From Paludibacter sp963678465 (GTDB taxonomy: Bacteria; Bacteroidota; Bacteroidia; Bacteroidales; Paludibacteraceae), in NCBI GenBank assembly GCA_963678465.1, contig OY782858.1, forward strand, positions 1,178,001-1,242,000: a DNA stretch of 64,000 nucleotides. The letters are read 5' to 3'. The notes beneath the pieces were generated by a model that saw only the letters and a program-made list of their open reading frames with translations, made no database searches and was not told where the DNA came from. Shown piece after piece: positions 9,466 to 17,529 of the stretch (positions within the stretch are counted from its first letter, which is position 1; the number at the start of each line of letters is the position of its first letter). Both the position numbers and the translations under genes were made by a program.

Positions 9466-10347
9466 ATGAGCATATTAGTCAATAAAAATACAAAATTACT
9501 CGTTCAGGGCATTACCGGACGCGATGGTAGTTTTCATACAAGTAAAATGATAGCATACGGAACCAATGTTGTAGCCGGAGTATCGCCGGGCAAAGGAGGA
9601 CAAACCGTACATGACGTTCCTGTTTTCAACACAGTAGAAGATGCCGTTAAAGCAACTGGAGCCAATACCTCTGTTATTTTCGTTCCTGCCCCGCTGGCTG
9701 GTGATGCAATTCTTGAAGCAGCTGAAGCGGGCATTGAATTGGTGGTATGTATTTCAGAAGGCGTTCCAACATTGGACATGGTGAAAGCAACTGCTTATCT
9801 GAAGAAAAAGGGAGTGAAACTTATAGGCGCCAATTGTCCGGGACTGATTACGCCCGAAGAAACAATGATTGGAATCCTACCCGGAAATATTTTCAAAAAA
9901 GGGAATGTAGGCTTAATAAGCCGCAGTGGAACACTTACTTATTTAATGGTGAGTCTGCTTACCGATAGCGGATTAGGTCAAAGCACCTGCATAGGCATTG
10001 GCGGTGACCCGGTAGCCGGATTGTATTATCAGGAATTGTTACAAATGTTCGAAAACGATCCTGAAACAGAAGCCATTGTATTGATTGGCGAAATCGGTGG
10101 TGATGCCGAAGAACGAGCTGCTCAATACATCAAAGAGCACATAACAAAACCTGTTGTAGCATTCATTGCCGGGCAAACAGCACCGGCAGGTAAACGTATG
10201 GGGCATGCAGGAGCCATCATTTCGAGTGGAAGTGGTACTGCCAGTGAAAAAATTGCTGCTTTCGAAGCCATTGGTGTTCCCGTTGCCCGATTACCAAAAG
10301 AAGTGCCGGCCATGGTAAAACAAAAATTAGCTGAACGGAAAAACTAA
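9466..10347 (+). CDS. sucD: Succinate-CoA ligase, alpha subunit
   Basis: Alpha subunit that binds CoA and carries the phosphohistidine of succinyl-CoA synthetase. It opens MSILVNKNTKLLVQGITGRDG, the CoA-binding Rossmann domain, with GANCPGLITPEE in the middle. The active-site histidine is H247 in KRMGHAGAIISSGSGTA, equivalent to E. coli H246. At 293 aa it is full length. It lies downstream of sucC and is closed by a strong hairpin terminator. Confidence 0.97.
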   Translation: MSILVNKNTKLLVQGITGRDGSFHTSKMIAYGTNVVAGVSPGKGGQTVHDVPVFNTVEDAVKATGANTSVIFVPAPLAGDAILEAAEAGIELVVCISEGVPTLDMVKATAYLKKKGVKLIGANCPGLITPEETMIGILPGNIFKKGNVGLISRSGTLTYLMVSLLTDSGLGQSTCIGIGGDPVAGLYYQELLQMFENDPETEAIVLIGEIGGDAEERAAQYIKEHITKPVVAFIAGQTAPAGKRMGHAGAIISSGSGTASEKIAAFEAIGVPVARLPKEVPAMVKQKLAERKN

Positions 10348-10364
10348 TTTCATATTTCATAAAA

Positions 10365-10402
10365 AAAACACAAACAGGATGTATTTCCTGTTTGTGTTTT
10401 TT
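10365..10402 (+). terminator. Intrinsic terminator of sucCD
   Basis: Hairpin AAAACACAAACAGGA / TCCTGTTTGTGTTTT with a 6-nt loop, followed by T residues, 17 bp after the sucD stop. Confidence 0.85.
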
Positions 10403-10439
10403 GTTGTAATTTTACTGCAAAACTAATCAACACAAAGCA

Positions 10440-11210
10440 ATGCTCGTTCTTATTTCTCCGGCCAAGATTCAAAATTTCAACCCTCAGTCTGTAACCGAAC
10501 AATATACACTGCCTGAATTTCTGAAACAGTCGGAACAACTGATTCAATTAATTAAGGGATTGTCCACATCGGAGTTAGCTAAACTACTTGATATCAATTC
10601 AAACCTCACACAGCTCAATATTGATCGGTACTTTAACTGGCATTTGCCCTTTAGCCCTCAAAATGCAAAACAGGCGGCGCTTACTTTCGATGGTGAAGCA
10701 TTCAGAGGGCTGAATGCCAAAACATTTTCGAGCGACGACTTTGATTACGCACAATCTCATTTACGTATTCTATCGGGACTTTATGGCGTTTTGCGTCCTC
10801 TCGACCTTATTCAGCCTTACCGTATCGACGTCAGCTCAAAACTTCGAAACCCCAAAGGACCTGATCTGTATGCATTTTGGAAAGAAAAAGTAAGTGCATC
10901 TGTTCTTAAGGCCATGAAAAATGGTGACAAACAGGAATTTATACTGAATCTAATGTCAAAAGAATACCTTAAAACACTCGATTTAAAACATAAAAAAGTG
11001 AAGATAATTGATGTTGAATTCTACGAAATGAAGGATGACAAATACAAACAAATAGTAATATATACCAAAAAAGCCCGTGGATTAATGGCACAATATGTTA
11101 TTAAAAACAGAATTGAAGATATCGAGGATTTGAAAGGGTTTAACGATGAGAATTACTGGTTCAGCCCACAAATGTCCACCGACAGCAAACTTGTTTTCAC
11201 AAGAGGCTAA
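10440..11210 (+). CDS. yaaA: Peroxide stress protein YaaA
   Basis: YaaA/DUF328 family protein of 256 aa, linked in E. coli to limiting free iron and DNA damage during peroxide stress. Family signatures are the start MLVLISPAKIQNF, FDGEAFRGLNAKTFSSDD, the strongly conserved LRILSGLYGVLRPLDLIQPYR, and GLMAQYVIKNRIE near the end. It is full length and soluble, without a signal peptide. It is a single gene just after the sucCD terminator, and its stop is 13 bp from the stop of the convergent tsaC-like gene. Confidence 0.95.
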   Translation: MLVLISPAKIQNFNPQSVTEQYTLPEFLKQSEQLIQLIKGLSTSELAKLLDINSNLTQLNIDRYFNWHLPFSPQNAKQAALTFDGEAFRGLNAKTFSSDDFDYAQSHLRILSGLYGVLRPLDLIQPYRIDVSSKLRNPKGPDLYAFWKEKVSASVLKAMKNGDKQEFILNLMSKEYLKTLDLKHKKVKIIDVEFYEMKDDKYKQIVIYTKKARGLMAQYVIKNRIEDIEDLKGFNDENYWFSPQMSTDSKLVFTRG

Positions 11211-11223
11211 ATATCAGTTATTT

Positions 11224-12198
11224 TTACAAATTATTATATTGATAAGTTGCTTTTTTAAGCCTATCCATAATTGAGATACCTATTCCCTTTTCAATAACCG
11301 GTTCAATGTAAATTTGCTTCACACTATCGTCATCTTCCATTGCATGCAAACTTGTGAAAAGGTGAGCCGCTATTTCAAGTAAATTTCCATTTTCAGAACT
11401 ATAAATTACTTTTACAGCATTTAATTTGTCCTGTTTTTTGTCGTGTAAAATAATGCCTGAGTTTTCAGGTAGCTCTTTCATCGTTTTATCCACAAAAAAC
11501 AATGGTTTAAGAGGCGAATAATGACTGTTCAACAAACCGGGCGAGCTGATTTTATTGTTATGCTGAGCCAACTCTACCTCAATTCCGGGCAATGCTTTTG
11601 CAATATCCTCAACTGTAATAATTCCCGGGCGCAGTACCGTACAACGGTTATTTTCAACCATAGCCACAGTAGATTCAATCCCCACTAAATTATCAACATC
11701 ATCGCCGGCAATCAGATAATCTATCTTCATTTTCTGCTTGGCTACATGCTTGTAGCTCGTTGGACTCAGTTGTCCGAAACGATTGGCGCTTGGCGCTGCC
11801 ACAGGAACGCCTGCCAAAGCTATAAGCCTGTGAGCCAACGGATGTGCCGGCATACGCACAGCCACCGTATCAAGTCCTGAACTTATTAAATCGGGTACAA
11901 TGGCCGATTTTTTATAAACAATAGTCAATGGTCCGGGCATAAATTTTTCTGCCAATCTGAAAACCAAGGGTTCAATGGGTGACGCATACAAATCGTTTAG
12001 CTGTTTTACATCCGAAATATGCACAATCAGCGGATCGAAAGTTGGACGTTGCTTGGCTTCAAAAATTTTTGCCACAGCAATAGGATCGAGCGCATTAGCC
12101 CCCAAACCATAAACTGTTTCGGTAGGAAAAGCCACCAAACCTCCATCACGAAGACAATCGGCCGCCAAATTCAATTCTTGTTCTGTAATAATTTTCAT
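11224..12198 (-). CDS. L-threonylcarbamoyladenylate synthase (TsaC/Sua5 family)
   Basis: Makes threonylcarbamoyl-AMP from threonine, bicarbonate and ATP for the t6A37 modification of ANN-decoding tRNAs. The YrdC/TsaC domain fills the first 200 residues, with GGLVAFPTETVYGLGANALD, KRPTFDPLIVHI-type sequence and VAVRMPAHPLAHRLI. A C-terminal Sua5 domain follows (SSPGLLNSHYSPLKP). The length of 324 aa therefore fits the long Sua5 form rather than short TsaC. The ATG at 12198 (MKIITEQELN) is chosen over an upstream TTG. Confidence 0.93.
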   Translation of the reverse strand: MKIITEQELNLAADCLRDGGLVAFPTETVYGLGANALDPIAVAKIFEAKQRPTFDPLIVHISDVKQLNDLYASPIEPLVFRLAEKFMPGPLTIVYKKSAIVPDLISSGLDTVAVRMPAHPLAHRLIALAGVPVAAPSANRFGQLSPTSYKHVAKQKMKIDYLIAGDDVDNLVGIESTVAMVENNRCTVLRPGIITVEDIAKALPGIEVELAQHNNKISSPGLLNSHYSPLKPLFFVDKTMKELPENSGIILHDKKQDKLNAVKVIYSSENGNLLEIAAHLFTSLHAMEDDDSVKQIYIEPVIEKGIGISIMDRLKKATYQYNNL

Positions 12199-12256
12199 CT
12201 TTATATACAATTGAAGTTCACAATAAAATTATTGTGAACTTCATTTTTTGGGTCTG

Positions 12257-12264
12257 CAAAAATA
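12257..12264 (-). promoter_or_regulatory. Candidate -7 element of the Sua5-type gene
   Basis: Minus strand TATTTTTG (TAnnTTTG), about 59 bp upstream of the ATG at 12198. Confidence 0.45.
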
Positions 12265-12311
12265 CAAATAATTTTCGTACTTTTCTCTTTTGAATATTGG
12301 GTTTGATTTGT

Positions 12312-14192
12312 TTAAATCATAGTTGCGTATTCTTCTACCGTAGCTCCACGGAGACATGCTTCTATAATTTCACGCCCTTTAGGATGCAAATCAGCTGTCA
12401 GATACTGAGGTAATTCCTGTCTGAAGAATTCATACAGTTTTTCAGCGCCTTCATCGTAGCCCTCCTTCCCTACTTCGTCTTGTTTGTATACCTTAAGGAA
12501 ACGGGAAGGAATTTTAGCACCTTCAATTGTAAGATAATTCAATTCGTAACCCAACAACGGTGTACGCGCAGGTTGATATTGATCAGGACGCAACTGCGCA
12601 TTTCCACGACGGGTCATGTATTCGCGCATCAGCAACTGCGGTTTAAAGCCTACTTTCCAAACTCCTATAAACTGATTGGGAACCAATGTGTAGCGGGTTT
12701 CGGGTGTATTCATAATTTGCTCAAGCAACATATTGGCATGATGTACCATTTTACCCGTAGCAAATGGCCAATACGAACCCACACCTTCAGAACCCATGCC
12801 AGTGCCTCCAACAATACTTGGATTGGCATGTCCGCGCGGCGAAACCAATCGCCACAACCAGGCCAATGCTGGCGGCAATAGATGAAACATTCCCATAATT
12901 CCGTAGTTAGGATTTTCAGCTGAGCTTGGAGGCGTACGCACACCAAAACTACGAATGTCAACCGACACTGCATGACCAATTACATTGGGTACAATCTCAC
13001 GTGGAAGTATCACACGTGGATTAGGACAAGGTTTACCCGGAGCATCTTCTATATGATCCCAAATCAAAACCGTAGAATCAGGATTTGATTTAATATTCAG
13101 GAATAACAATGGCTTTGGAGGTTTGATCGTGATTTTTTCCAGAAACGGATCATCGCCATATTCTTTAACACCATCAACACGGATAAACCAGGCATTTTCT
13201 GCATCCAGTACACGCAGTTTCCCATTATTTGTTTGCAAAGACGGATGACAAATAGCCATATCGTCGGTCACCGGACGGAAAGAGGAGAAAAGCGGAAGAT
13301 TAATCAAACGTTCCTCGCCTGTAACCGAATTGGTACCAATTTTTATCTGCCCGTTTTGTTCACGTAAAATATGTTGTAACATTTCACTCTTACCTCCACC
13401 ACTTGCACCTTCGTGCATAAAAGCAGTAATATTGTCGTAAGGACTAATGGCCTGAACTGTTGAACAATGCGCAGTAATCCATCCCTCCTTTTCACCTTTC
13501 GTCAAAAGTGCGCCATACAAGCCTTTTTTGGCACTCGGTCCGGGATATAAATTGTACGAGAAAATTTCGTGACGATTTTCAGTTCTATTGTGTACAACTA
13601 TTTGTTTTCCGTTAAAATGTGTATGACGGAATGTTGGAGCAACATAAATAATTGAATCGATAGCGAAATTAGCTGGAATATCGGTTGTAGGAATCATAAC
13701 CTGCAACATAGCCAGCCCCATAGCAAAAAATCCTGCATTGGCCGGGCAAACAGCAATACCACCTACGCCAATATTTTCGCGACCGGCAAAGTAAAGAAAT
13801 ACTGCCAAATCCTGATTTTTTAACCATTCAAAAGTTTCTGCTCTCAAACCTGAAAAATCATGACCGAATCTTGATTTGAAAGTTTCCTTGTCGGTTGGCA
13901 ATTCATCGGCTATCACCATGGTATCAGGGTCGCGGCGACGCAGATATGGATCGGTATAATTGGCAGAAACACCGTTATTTACCCGATGAATAATGGCTTC
14001 GGTGTACTCTCCTTTTCCGGGAATGTCGTATTTGACCTCGAATGTACTGTTTTCAGCACCACCCAAAGCCGCGACGGCCAATTGCTCAACTGTGTCGAAC
14101 ACAGTGTAACTTTTGCAAGAACTCAGAAGCTCTAAAAGCTCAGCCGGCAATTTTGCACCGACTTTTTCCAAATTTGAAATTAATTGACTCAT
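12312..14192 (-). CDS. DUF4914-family P-loop protein
   Basis: A 626-aa cytosolic protein that I match to the uncharacterised DUF4914 family from memory of its overall sequence. A P-loop-like motif, EGASGGGKSEML, lies at about residues 265-277. It resembles the kinase-1a loop (GxSGxGK) of phosphoenolpyruvate carboxykinase. Other parts look PEPCK-like in style (LDAENAWFIRVDG, PNPRVILPREIVPN), but I would not assign that reaction. An XRE-cupin regulator lies immediately upstream on the same strand. Both promoters share a sequence element at the same distance from the -7 box, so that regulator is a good candidate for controlling this gene. Confidence 0.85.
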   Translation of the reverse strand: MSQLISNLEKVGAKLPAELLELLSSCKSYTVFDTVEQLAVAALGGAENSTFEVKYDIPGKGEYTEAIIHRVNNGVSANYTDPYLRRRDPDTMVIADELPTDKETFKSRFGHDFSGLRAETFEWLKNQDLAVFLYFAGRENIGVGGIAVCPANAGFFAMGLAMLQVMIPTTDIPANFAIDSIIYVAPTFRHTHFNGKQIVVHNRTENRHEIFSYNLYPGPSAKKGLYGALLTKGEKEGWITAHCSTVQAISPYDNITAFMHEGASGGGKSEMLQHILREQNGQIKIGTNSVTGEERLINLPLFSSFRPVTDDMAICHPSLQTNNGKLRVLDAENAWFIRVDGVKEYGDDPFLEKITIKPPKPLLFLNIKSNPDSTVLIWDHIEDAPGKPCPNPRVILPREIVPNVIGHAVSVDIRSFGVRTPPSSAENPNYGIMGMFHLLPPALAWLWRLVSPRGHANPSIVGGTGMGSEGVGSYWPFATGKMVHHANMLLEQIMNTPETRYTLVPNQFIGVWKVGFKPQLLMREYMTRRGNAQLRPDQYQPARTPLLGYELNYLTIEGAKIPSRFLKVYKQDEVGKEGYDEGAEKLYEFFRQELPQYLTADLHPKGREIIEACLRGATVEEYATMI

Positions 14193-14292
14193 AACTTATT
14201 GAATTAAATAAAAAAACCAAACAACAAAGTAATTATTCTTTACAAACCCACCTATATTTGAAAACACAGTAGTATGTAACTGAATTATGCTG

Positions 14293-14335
14293 CAAAGATA
14301 ATAAATTATTACTTAATAAATGAAGCCACACTAAA
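14293..14335 (-). promoter_or_regulatory. Promoter and putative operator of the DUF4914 gene
   Basis: The minus-strand -7 element TATCTTTG is at 14293-14300. The motif TTTAGTGTGGCTTCA is at 14321-14335, with AGTGTG beginning 32 nt before the -7 box. The same motif at the same spacing occurs before the XRE-cupin gene. Confidence 0.55.
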
Positions 14336-14351
14336 TTATTTTGCATTTTTT

Positions 14352-14903
14352 TTATTGAGTTATCGAAACTGACACACACAATAACTCGCTATCCCCCTTA
14401 AACACATTTTGCAAACGGAAATTACGCTTTGCATTGAAGTAAATAGTATCACCAACTTGCAACACATAGCTTTTATTATCGATTTCAAATTGCAATTCTC
14501 CTGACAATAGAAAACCGAAAATCTGCCCTGAATGATGTTTAAATAATTCAAGACTATCTGAATCGGGAGAAAAACGAACCCTAAAAGTATCCATTTGTTT
14601 CGAAGCATCTTGTTGGGAAACAAGATACAACTCAGTGCCGGACTCGTTTTTTACAAGCAGAACAGACTCATCGGCCTTGAAAACCGGATTGTTGGACAAT
14701 GATTCGTTTTCACCAATCAATTCCCCTACAGTAGTTTGAAGATTTTCGGCTATAAGCTTAAGAGTAATAATCGTAGGAAAAGATTTGGCTTTTTCAATTT
14801 GCGAAAGCGCACTTGAACTTACTCCAACTTTTTTGGCTAATTCATTCAACTGAAGCCCAAGCTGTTCACGTTTACTTTTTATTCTTTCACCAATTCGTTG
14901 CAT
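14352..14903 (-). CDS. XRE-family regulator with C-terminal cupin domain
   Basis: DNA-binding regulator of 183 aa. An N-terminal helix-turn-helix (RIGERIKSKREQLGLQLNELAKKVGVSSSALSQIEKAKSFPTI, about residues 3-46) is joined to a cupin sensor domain at about residues 110-180 (FKHHSGQIFGFLLSGELQFEI, VGDTIYFNAKRNFRLQN). HTH-cupin proteins usually sense a small metabolite. The ATG at 14903 is preferred because the -7 box at 14920-14927 lies just upstream and overlaps the region where an earlier TTG would start. It probably controls itself and the neighbouring DUF4914 gene. Confidence 0.88.
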   Translation of the reverse strand: MQRIGERIKSKREQLGLQLNELAKKVGVSSSALSQIEKAKSFPTIITLKLIAENLQTTVGELIGENESLSNNPVFKADESVLLVKNESGTELYLVSQQDASKQMDTFRVRFSPDSDSLELFKHHSGQIFGFLLSGELQFEIDNKSYVLQVGDTIYFNAKRNFRLQNVFKGDSELLCVSVSITQ

Positions 14904-14919
14904 ATCTGAATATTTTTGG

Positions 14920-14962
14920 CAAATATACAACTATTTTGCGATAAAAATTAAGTCACACTTAA
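14920..14962 (-). promoter_or_regulatory. Promoter and putative autoregulatory operator of the XRE-cupin gene
   Basis: The minus-strand -7 element TATATTTG is at 14920-14927. The inverted repeat TTAAGT-GTG-ACTTAA is at 14948-14962, with AGTGTG 32 nt before the -7 box, exactly as in the DUF4914 promoter. The predicted leader is very short. Confidence 0.6.
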
Positions 14963-15009
14963 ATAATTAATCTAAATTAAACTTTCTGTAGTGCTGTATT
15001 GTATGCAAA

Positions 15010-15062
15010 AAACGCAAACTTAGATGTACTGTCCATAGACAAATACAGCTAAATTTGCGTTT
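15010..15062 (-). terminator. Candidate terminator of the DEAD-box helicase gene
   Basis: On the minus strand AAACGCAAATTTAG pairs with CTAAGTTTGCGTTT across a 25-nt loop and is followed by a T run. The large loop makes this moderate. Confidence 0.5.
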
Positions 15063-15107
15063 AAGCTAATAGATATTTTTGGAATCCTTTTATTATAGCG
15101 GGACAAA

Positions 15108-16439
15108 CTATTTCGTTTTCTGTCCGCGCGTCTTAGGTTTTTTGTATTTAATTTTCATAGCCGCAGTACGACGCACTTTCATATTTACTTTTTTATTTTT
15201 GTCTTTTTTCTCGTGAAAAGCAGGTCCTACATCATCAGGTTTTGCCACCTTCACCAGCACATTCTTCATAGCCACTTGCGGCATTTCGTATTCAGTAAGC
15301 TCCTTCGACACTTCCACTTCTTCAGGCATTTTCATTACCGGAATTTTATTTCCCATCAATTCTTCAATGGCCTTACGGCTATCAGCATCGGCTTTTGTAA
15401 TAAATGCTAAAGCAACACCTTTTTTATCGGCACGACCGGTACGACCAATACGGTGCATATAACTTTCGGGCACTTCGGGTAAATCAAAATTCACAACATG
15501 TGTGATGTCGTCAAAATCGAGTCCACGAGCCACAAGATCGGTAGCTACAAGTACACGCAATTTATTGGCATTAAAGGAACGGAAAGACTCCAAACGAAAA
15601 TTCTGCGATTTATTGGAGTGAATCACACCCACTTCTTCGGGAAATTTCAATGAAATTCGTTCGTACACATCGTCGGCCAGCTTTTTGGTAGAAACAAAAA
15701 CCAACACTTTAGAAAAGCCCGGATTCGTTGCCAACAAAAACTCAAGCAAATTGATTTTGGTATTGAAATTGGGCACTTTCACGCCCGCTTGTTTTATATT
15801 TTCGAGCGGAGTTCCGGTTTTGGCAGCTTCAATTTCGAGTGGATCGGTAAAGAAATCGGCAATAAAATCTTTCAATTCATCGGTAATAGTTGCCGAAAAC
15901 ATCAGGTTTTGGCGTTTGGTTGGCAATAAATCGATGACACGAATCAACTGAGGACGAAAGCCGAGATTCAACATTTCATCCACCTCGTCGATAACAAAAC
16001 GTTTTATCGATTTTAATTTCAAAGTTCCATTGAGCGCAAAATCGAGTAAACGTCCCGGTGTAGCCACCAGTACATCCAATCCTTTAGTCAAAAGTGGCGT
16101 TTGCTGAATCATGTTTACACCCCCATAAACACCTGCCACACGCACATTCATGTACTTTGTCAACTGCTCAACATCTTCCACCACCTGCAACACCAATTCG
16201 CGCGTGGGCACCACAACCAAAACACTCGGATGTTTTTCTTTTGTGAACTTCCACTGGCGCAAGCAAGGCAGCAGGTACGAAATGGTTTTACCCGTTCCGG
16301 TTTGTGCTATTCCCACTACATCCCGACCAGACATTATTACAGGAAAAGCTTTTTCCTGAATGGTGGTAGGCGTTACAATATTTAAATCGTTGAGGGCGTT
16401 GAGTAAAGGCGTGTTGATATTGAAGTCGGTAAAAGTCAT
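15108..16439 (-). CDS. DEAD/DEAH-box RNA helicase (RhlE-like)
   Basis: ATP-dependent RNA helicase of 443 aa, of the kind used in ribosome assembly and mRNA turnover. Both RecA-like domains are complete. The Q motif is FTDFNINTPLLNALNDLNIVTPTTIQ. Motif I is AQTGTGKT, motif Ia is VPTRELVLQ, motif II reads DEVD instead of DEAD, motif III is SAT, and motif VI is HRIGRTGRADKKG. The last 50 residues are basic (KKDKNKKVNMKVRRTAAMKIKY, then KPKTRGQKTK), a common RNA-binding tail. A -7 box lies at 16506-16513. It is a single gene. Confidence 0.95.
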   Translation of the reverse strand: MTFTDFNINTPLLNALNDLNIVTPTTIQEKAFPVIMSGRDVVGIAQTGTGKTISYLLPCLRQWKFTKEKHPSVLVVVPTRELVLQVVEDVEQLTKYMNVRVAGVYGGVNMIQQTPLLTKGLDVLVATPGRLLDFALNGTLKLKSIKRFVIDEVDEMLNLGFRPQLIRVIDLLPTKRQNLMFSATITDELKDFIADFFTDPLEIEAAKTGTPLENIKQAGVKVPNFNTKINLLEFLLATNPGFSKVLVFVSTKKLADDVYERISLKFPEEVGVIHSNKSQNFRLESFRSFNANKLRVLVATDLVARGLDFDDITHVVNFDLPEVPESYMHRIGRTGRADKKGVALAFITKADADSRKAIEELMGNKIPVMKMPEEVEVSKELTEYEMPQVAMKNVLVKVAKPDDVGPAFHEKKDKNKKVNMKVRRTAAMKIKYKKPKTRGQKTK

Positions 16440-16505
16440 GAAGTTTTTTTTAATGCATAATTTTTAATTCAGAATGCATAATTAATATGCCAAACAAATC
16501 GGGTG

Positions 16506-16513
16506 CAAAGATA
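16506..16513 (-). promoter_or_regulatory. Candidate -7 element of the helicase gene
   Basis: Minus strand TATCTTTG (TAnnTTTG), 67 bp upstream of the ATG at 16439. Confidence 0.5.
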
Positions 16514-16607
16514 CTCTAAATGTATCAGAAACCGAAATTTATATCAAATACAGCTTGCGGAAGTATATTTATTTTGCTTCATCATTGAATTGAAAATTAT
16601 GCATTCA

Positions 16608-17240
16608 TTACGGTGCTAATCTCACAATTTTCCAATTACCTTCTTCTGTTTTCGTATAATACAATCTGTCGTGCAATCGATTAGGTCGCCCTTGCCAAAA
16701 CTCAAAACTCTCCGGCCGAATAAGATAACCACCCCAATGTGGAGGCTTCGGCACATCTTCGCCAAACTGTTGCTGAAAAGCCTTGAATCGCTCATCGAGA
16801 AACTCGGCAGAAGGGATTTGCTGACTTTGCGGTGATGCCCAGGCACCCAACTGACTATCGAGCGGGCGCGATTTAAAATAATGTTCGGAGACACTTTCAG
16901 GAAGTTTTTCCACTTTGCCGGTAATTCTGATTTGGCGTTCGAGTGTTTGCCAGAAAAAAACAACAGAGACCTGTTGATTTCCTTCAATTTCACGGGCTTT
17001 GGCTCCTTCGTAGTTCGTGTAAAAAACAAGGCCTTCGTCGTTAAAATCCTTGAGTAAAACAACCCGCGCATGAGGTTGTAGGTTTGCATCAACGGTAGAA
17101 ACTATCATAGCAGTAGGTTCTGGTTCATCACTATTCAGAGCTGTCTGAAGCCATACTTCGAACTGAGAAAAAGGATTATGCTCCGCTTCGGTTTCGTTCA
17201 AAGCAGAGTATTCATATTGTTTGCGGATATCACGTAGCAT
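16608..17240 (-). CDS. pdxH: Pyridoxamine 5'-phosphate oxidase
   Basis: FMN enzyme that oxidises pyridoxamine or pyridoxine 5'-phosphate to pyridoxal 5'-phosphate. The 210-aa length is typical. It opens MLRDIRKQYEYSALNETEAEHNPFSQFEVW. It contains LKDFNDEGLVFYTNYEGAKAREI and VVFFWQTLERQIRITGKVEK for FMN and substrate binding. It ends with EFWQGRPNRLHDRLYY, the conserved C-terminal motif. It is divergent from gcvP, whose product needs PLP, with 289 bp between the starts. Confidence 0.96.
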   Translation of the reverse strand: MLRDIRKQYEYSALNETEAEHNPFSQFEVWLQTALNSDEPEPTAMIVSTVDANLQPHARVVLLKDFNDEGLVFYTNYEGAKAREIEGNQQVSVVFFWQTLERQIRITGKVEKLPESVSEHYFKSRPLDSQLGAWASPQSQQIPSAEFLDERFKAFQQQFGEDVPKPPHWGGYLIRPESFEFWQGRPNRLHDRLYYTKTEEGNWKIVRLAP

Positions 17241-17492
17241 ATTTGTTTTAAGTTTTTAAAATACGGCATTCTGAAAGTTCAAACAAATTATTGCTCATTA
17301 GGTTTTGTACAATTCTGTTTTAATATGAATTTTTATTTTGTTTCCAACAAAAATCAATCGAAAAAACGGCGTTAAATATTCCATTTTACTACTTATCAGC
17401 AATAAAACTTACAACTTAAAAGCAGTGCAAAAAAGTACATTTATATTCGTATTTTTTCAGATCATTCCAACTGTTCTTTCAAAGATTTAGAG

Positions 17493-17500
17493 TACTTTTG
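17493..17500 (+). promoter_or_regulatory. Candidate -7 element of gcvP
   Basis: TACTTTTG (TAnnTTTG), 29 bp upstream of the ATG at 17530. No glycine-riboswitch-like structure was seen in the upstream region. Confidence 0.5.
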
Positions 17501-17529
17501 GAATACATAACCATATAATTTCCATAAGA

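Noticed and set aside
15108..16439. DEVD instead of DEAD in the helicase as a sign of inactivity
   Set aside because: DExD variants are common in active members, and all other motifs are intact.
17241..17529. Possible glycine riboswitch before gcvP
   Set aside because: No conserved glycine-aptamer sequence blocks were found, only a TAnnTTTG promoter.
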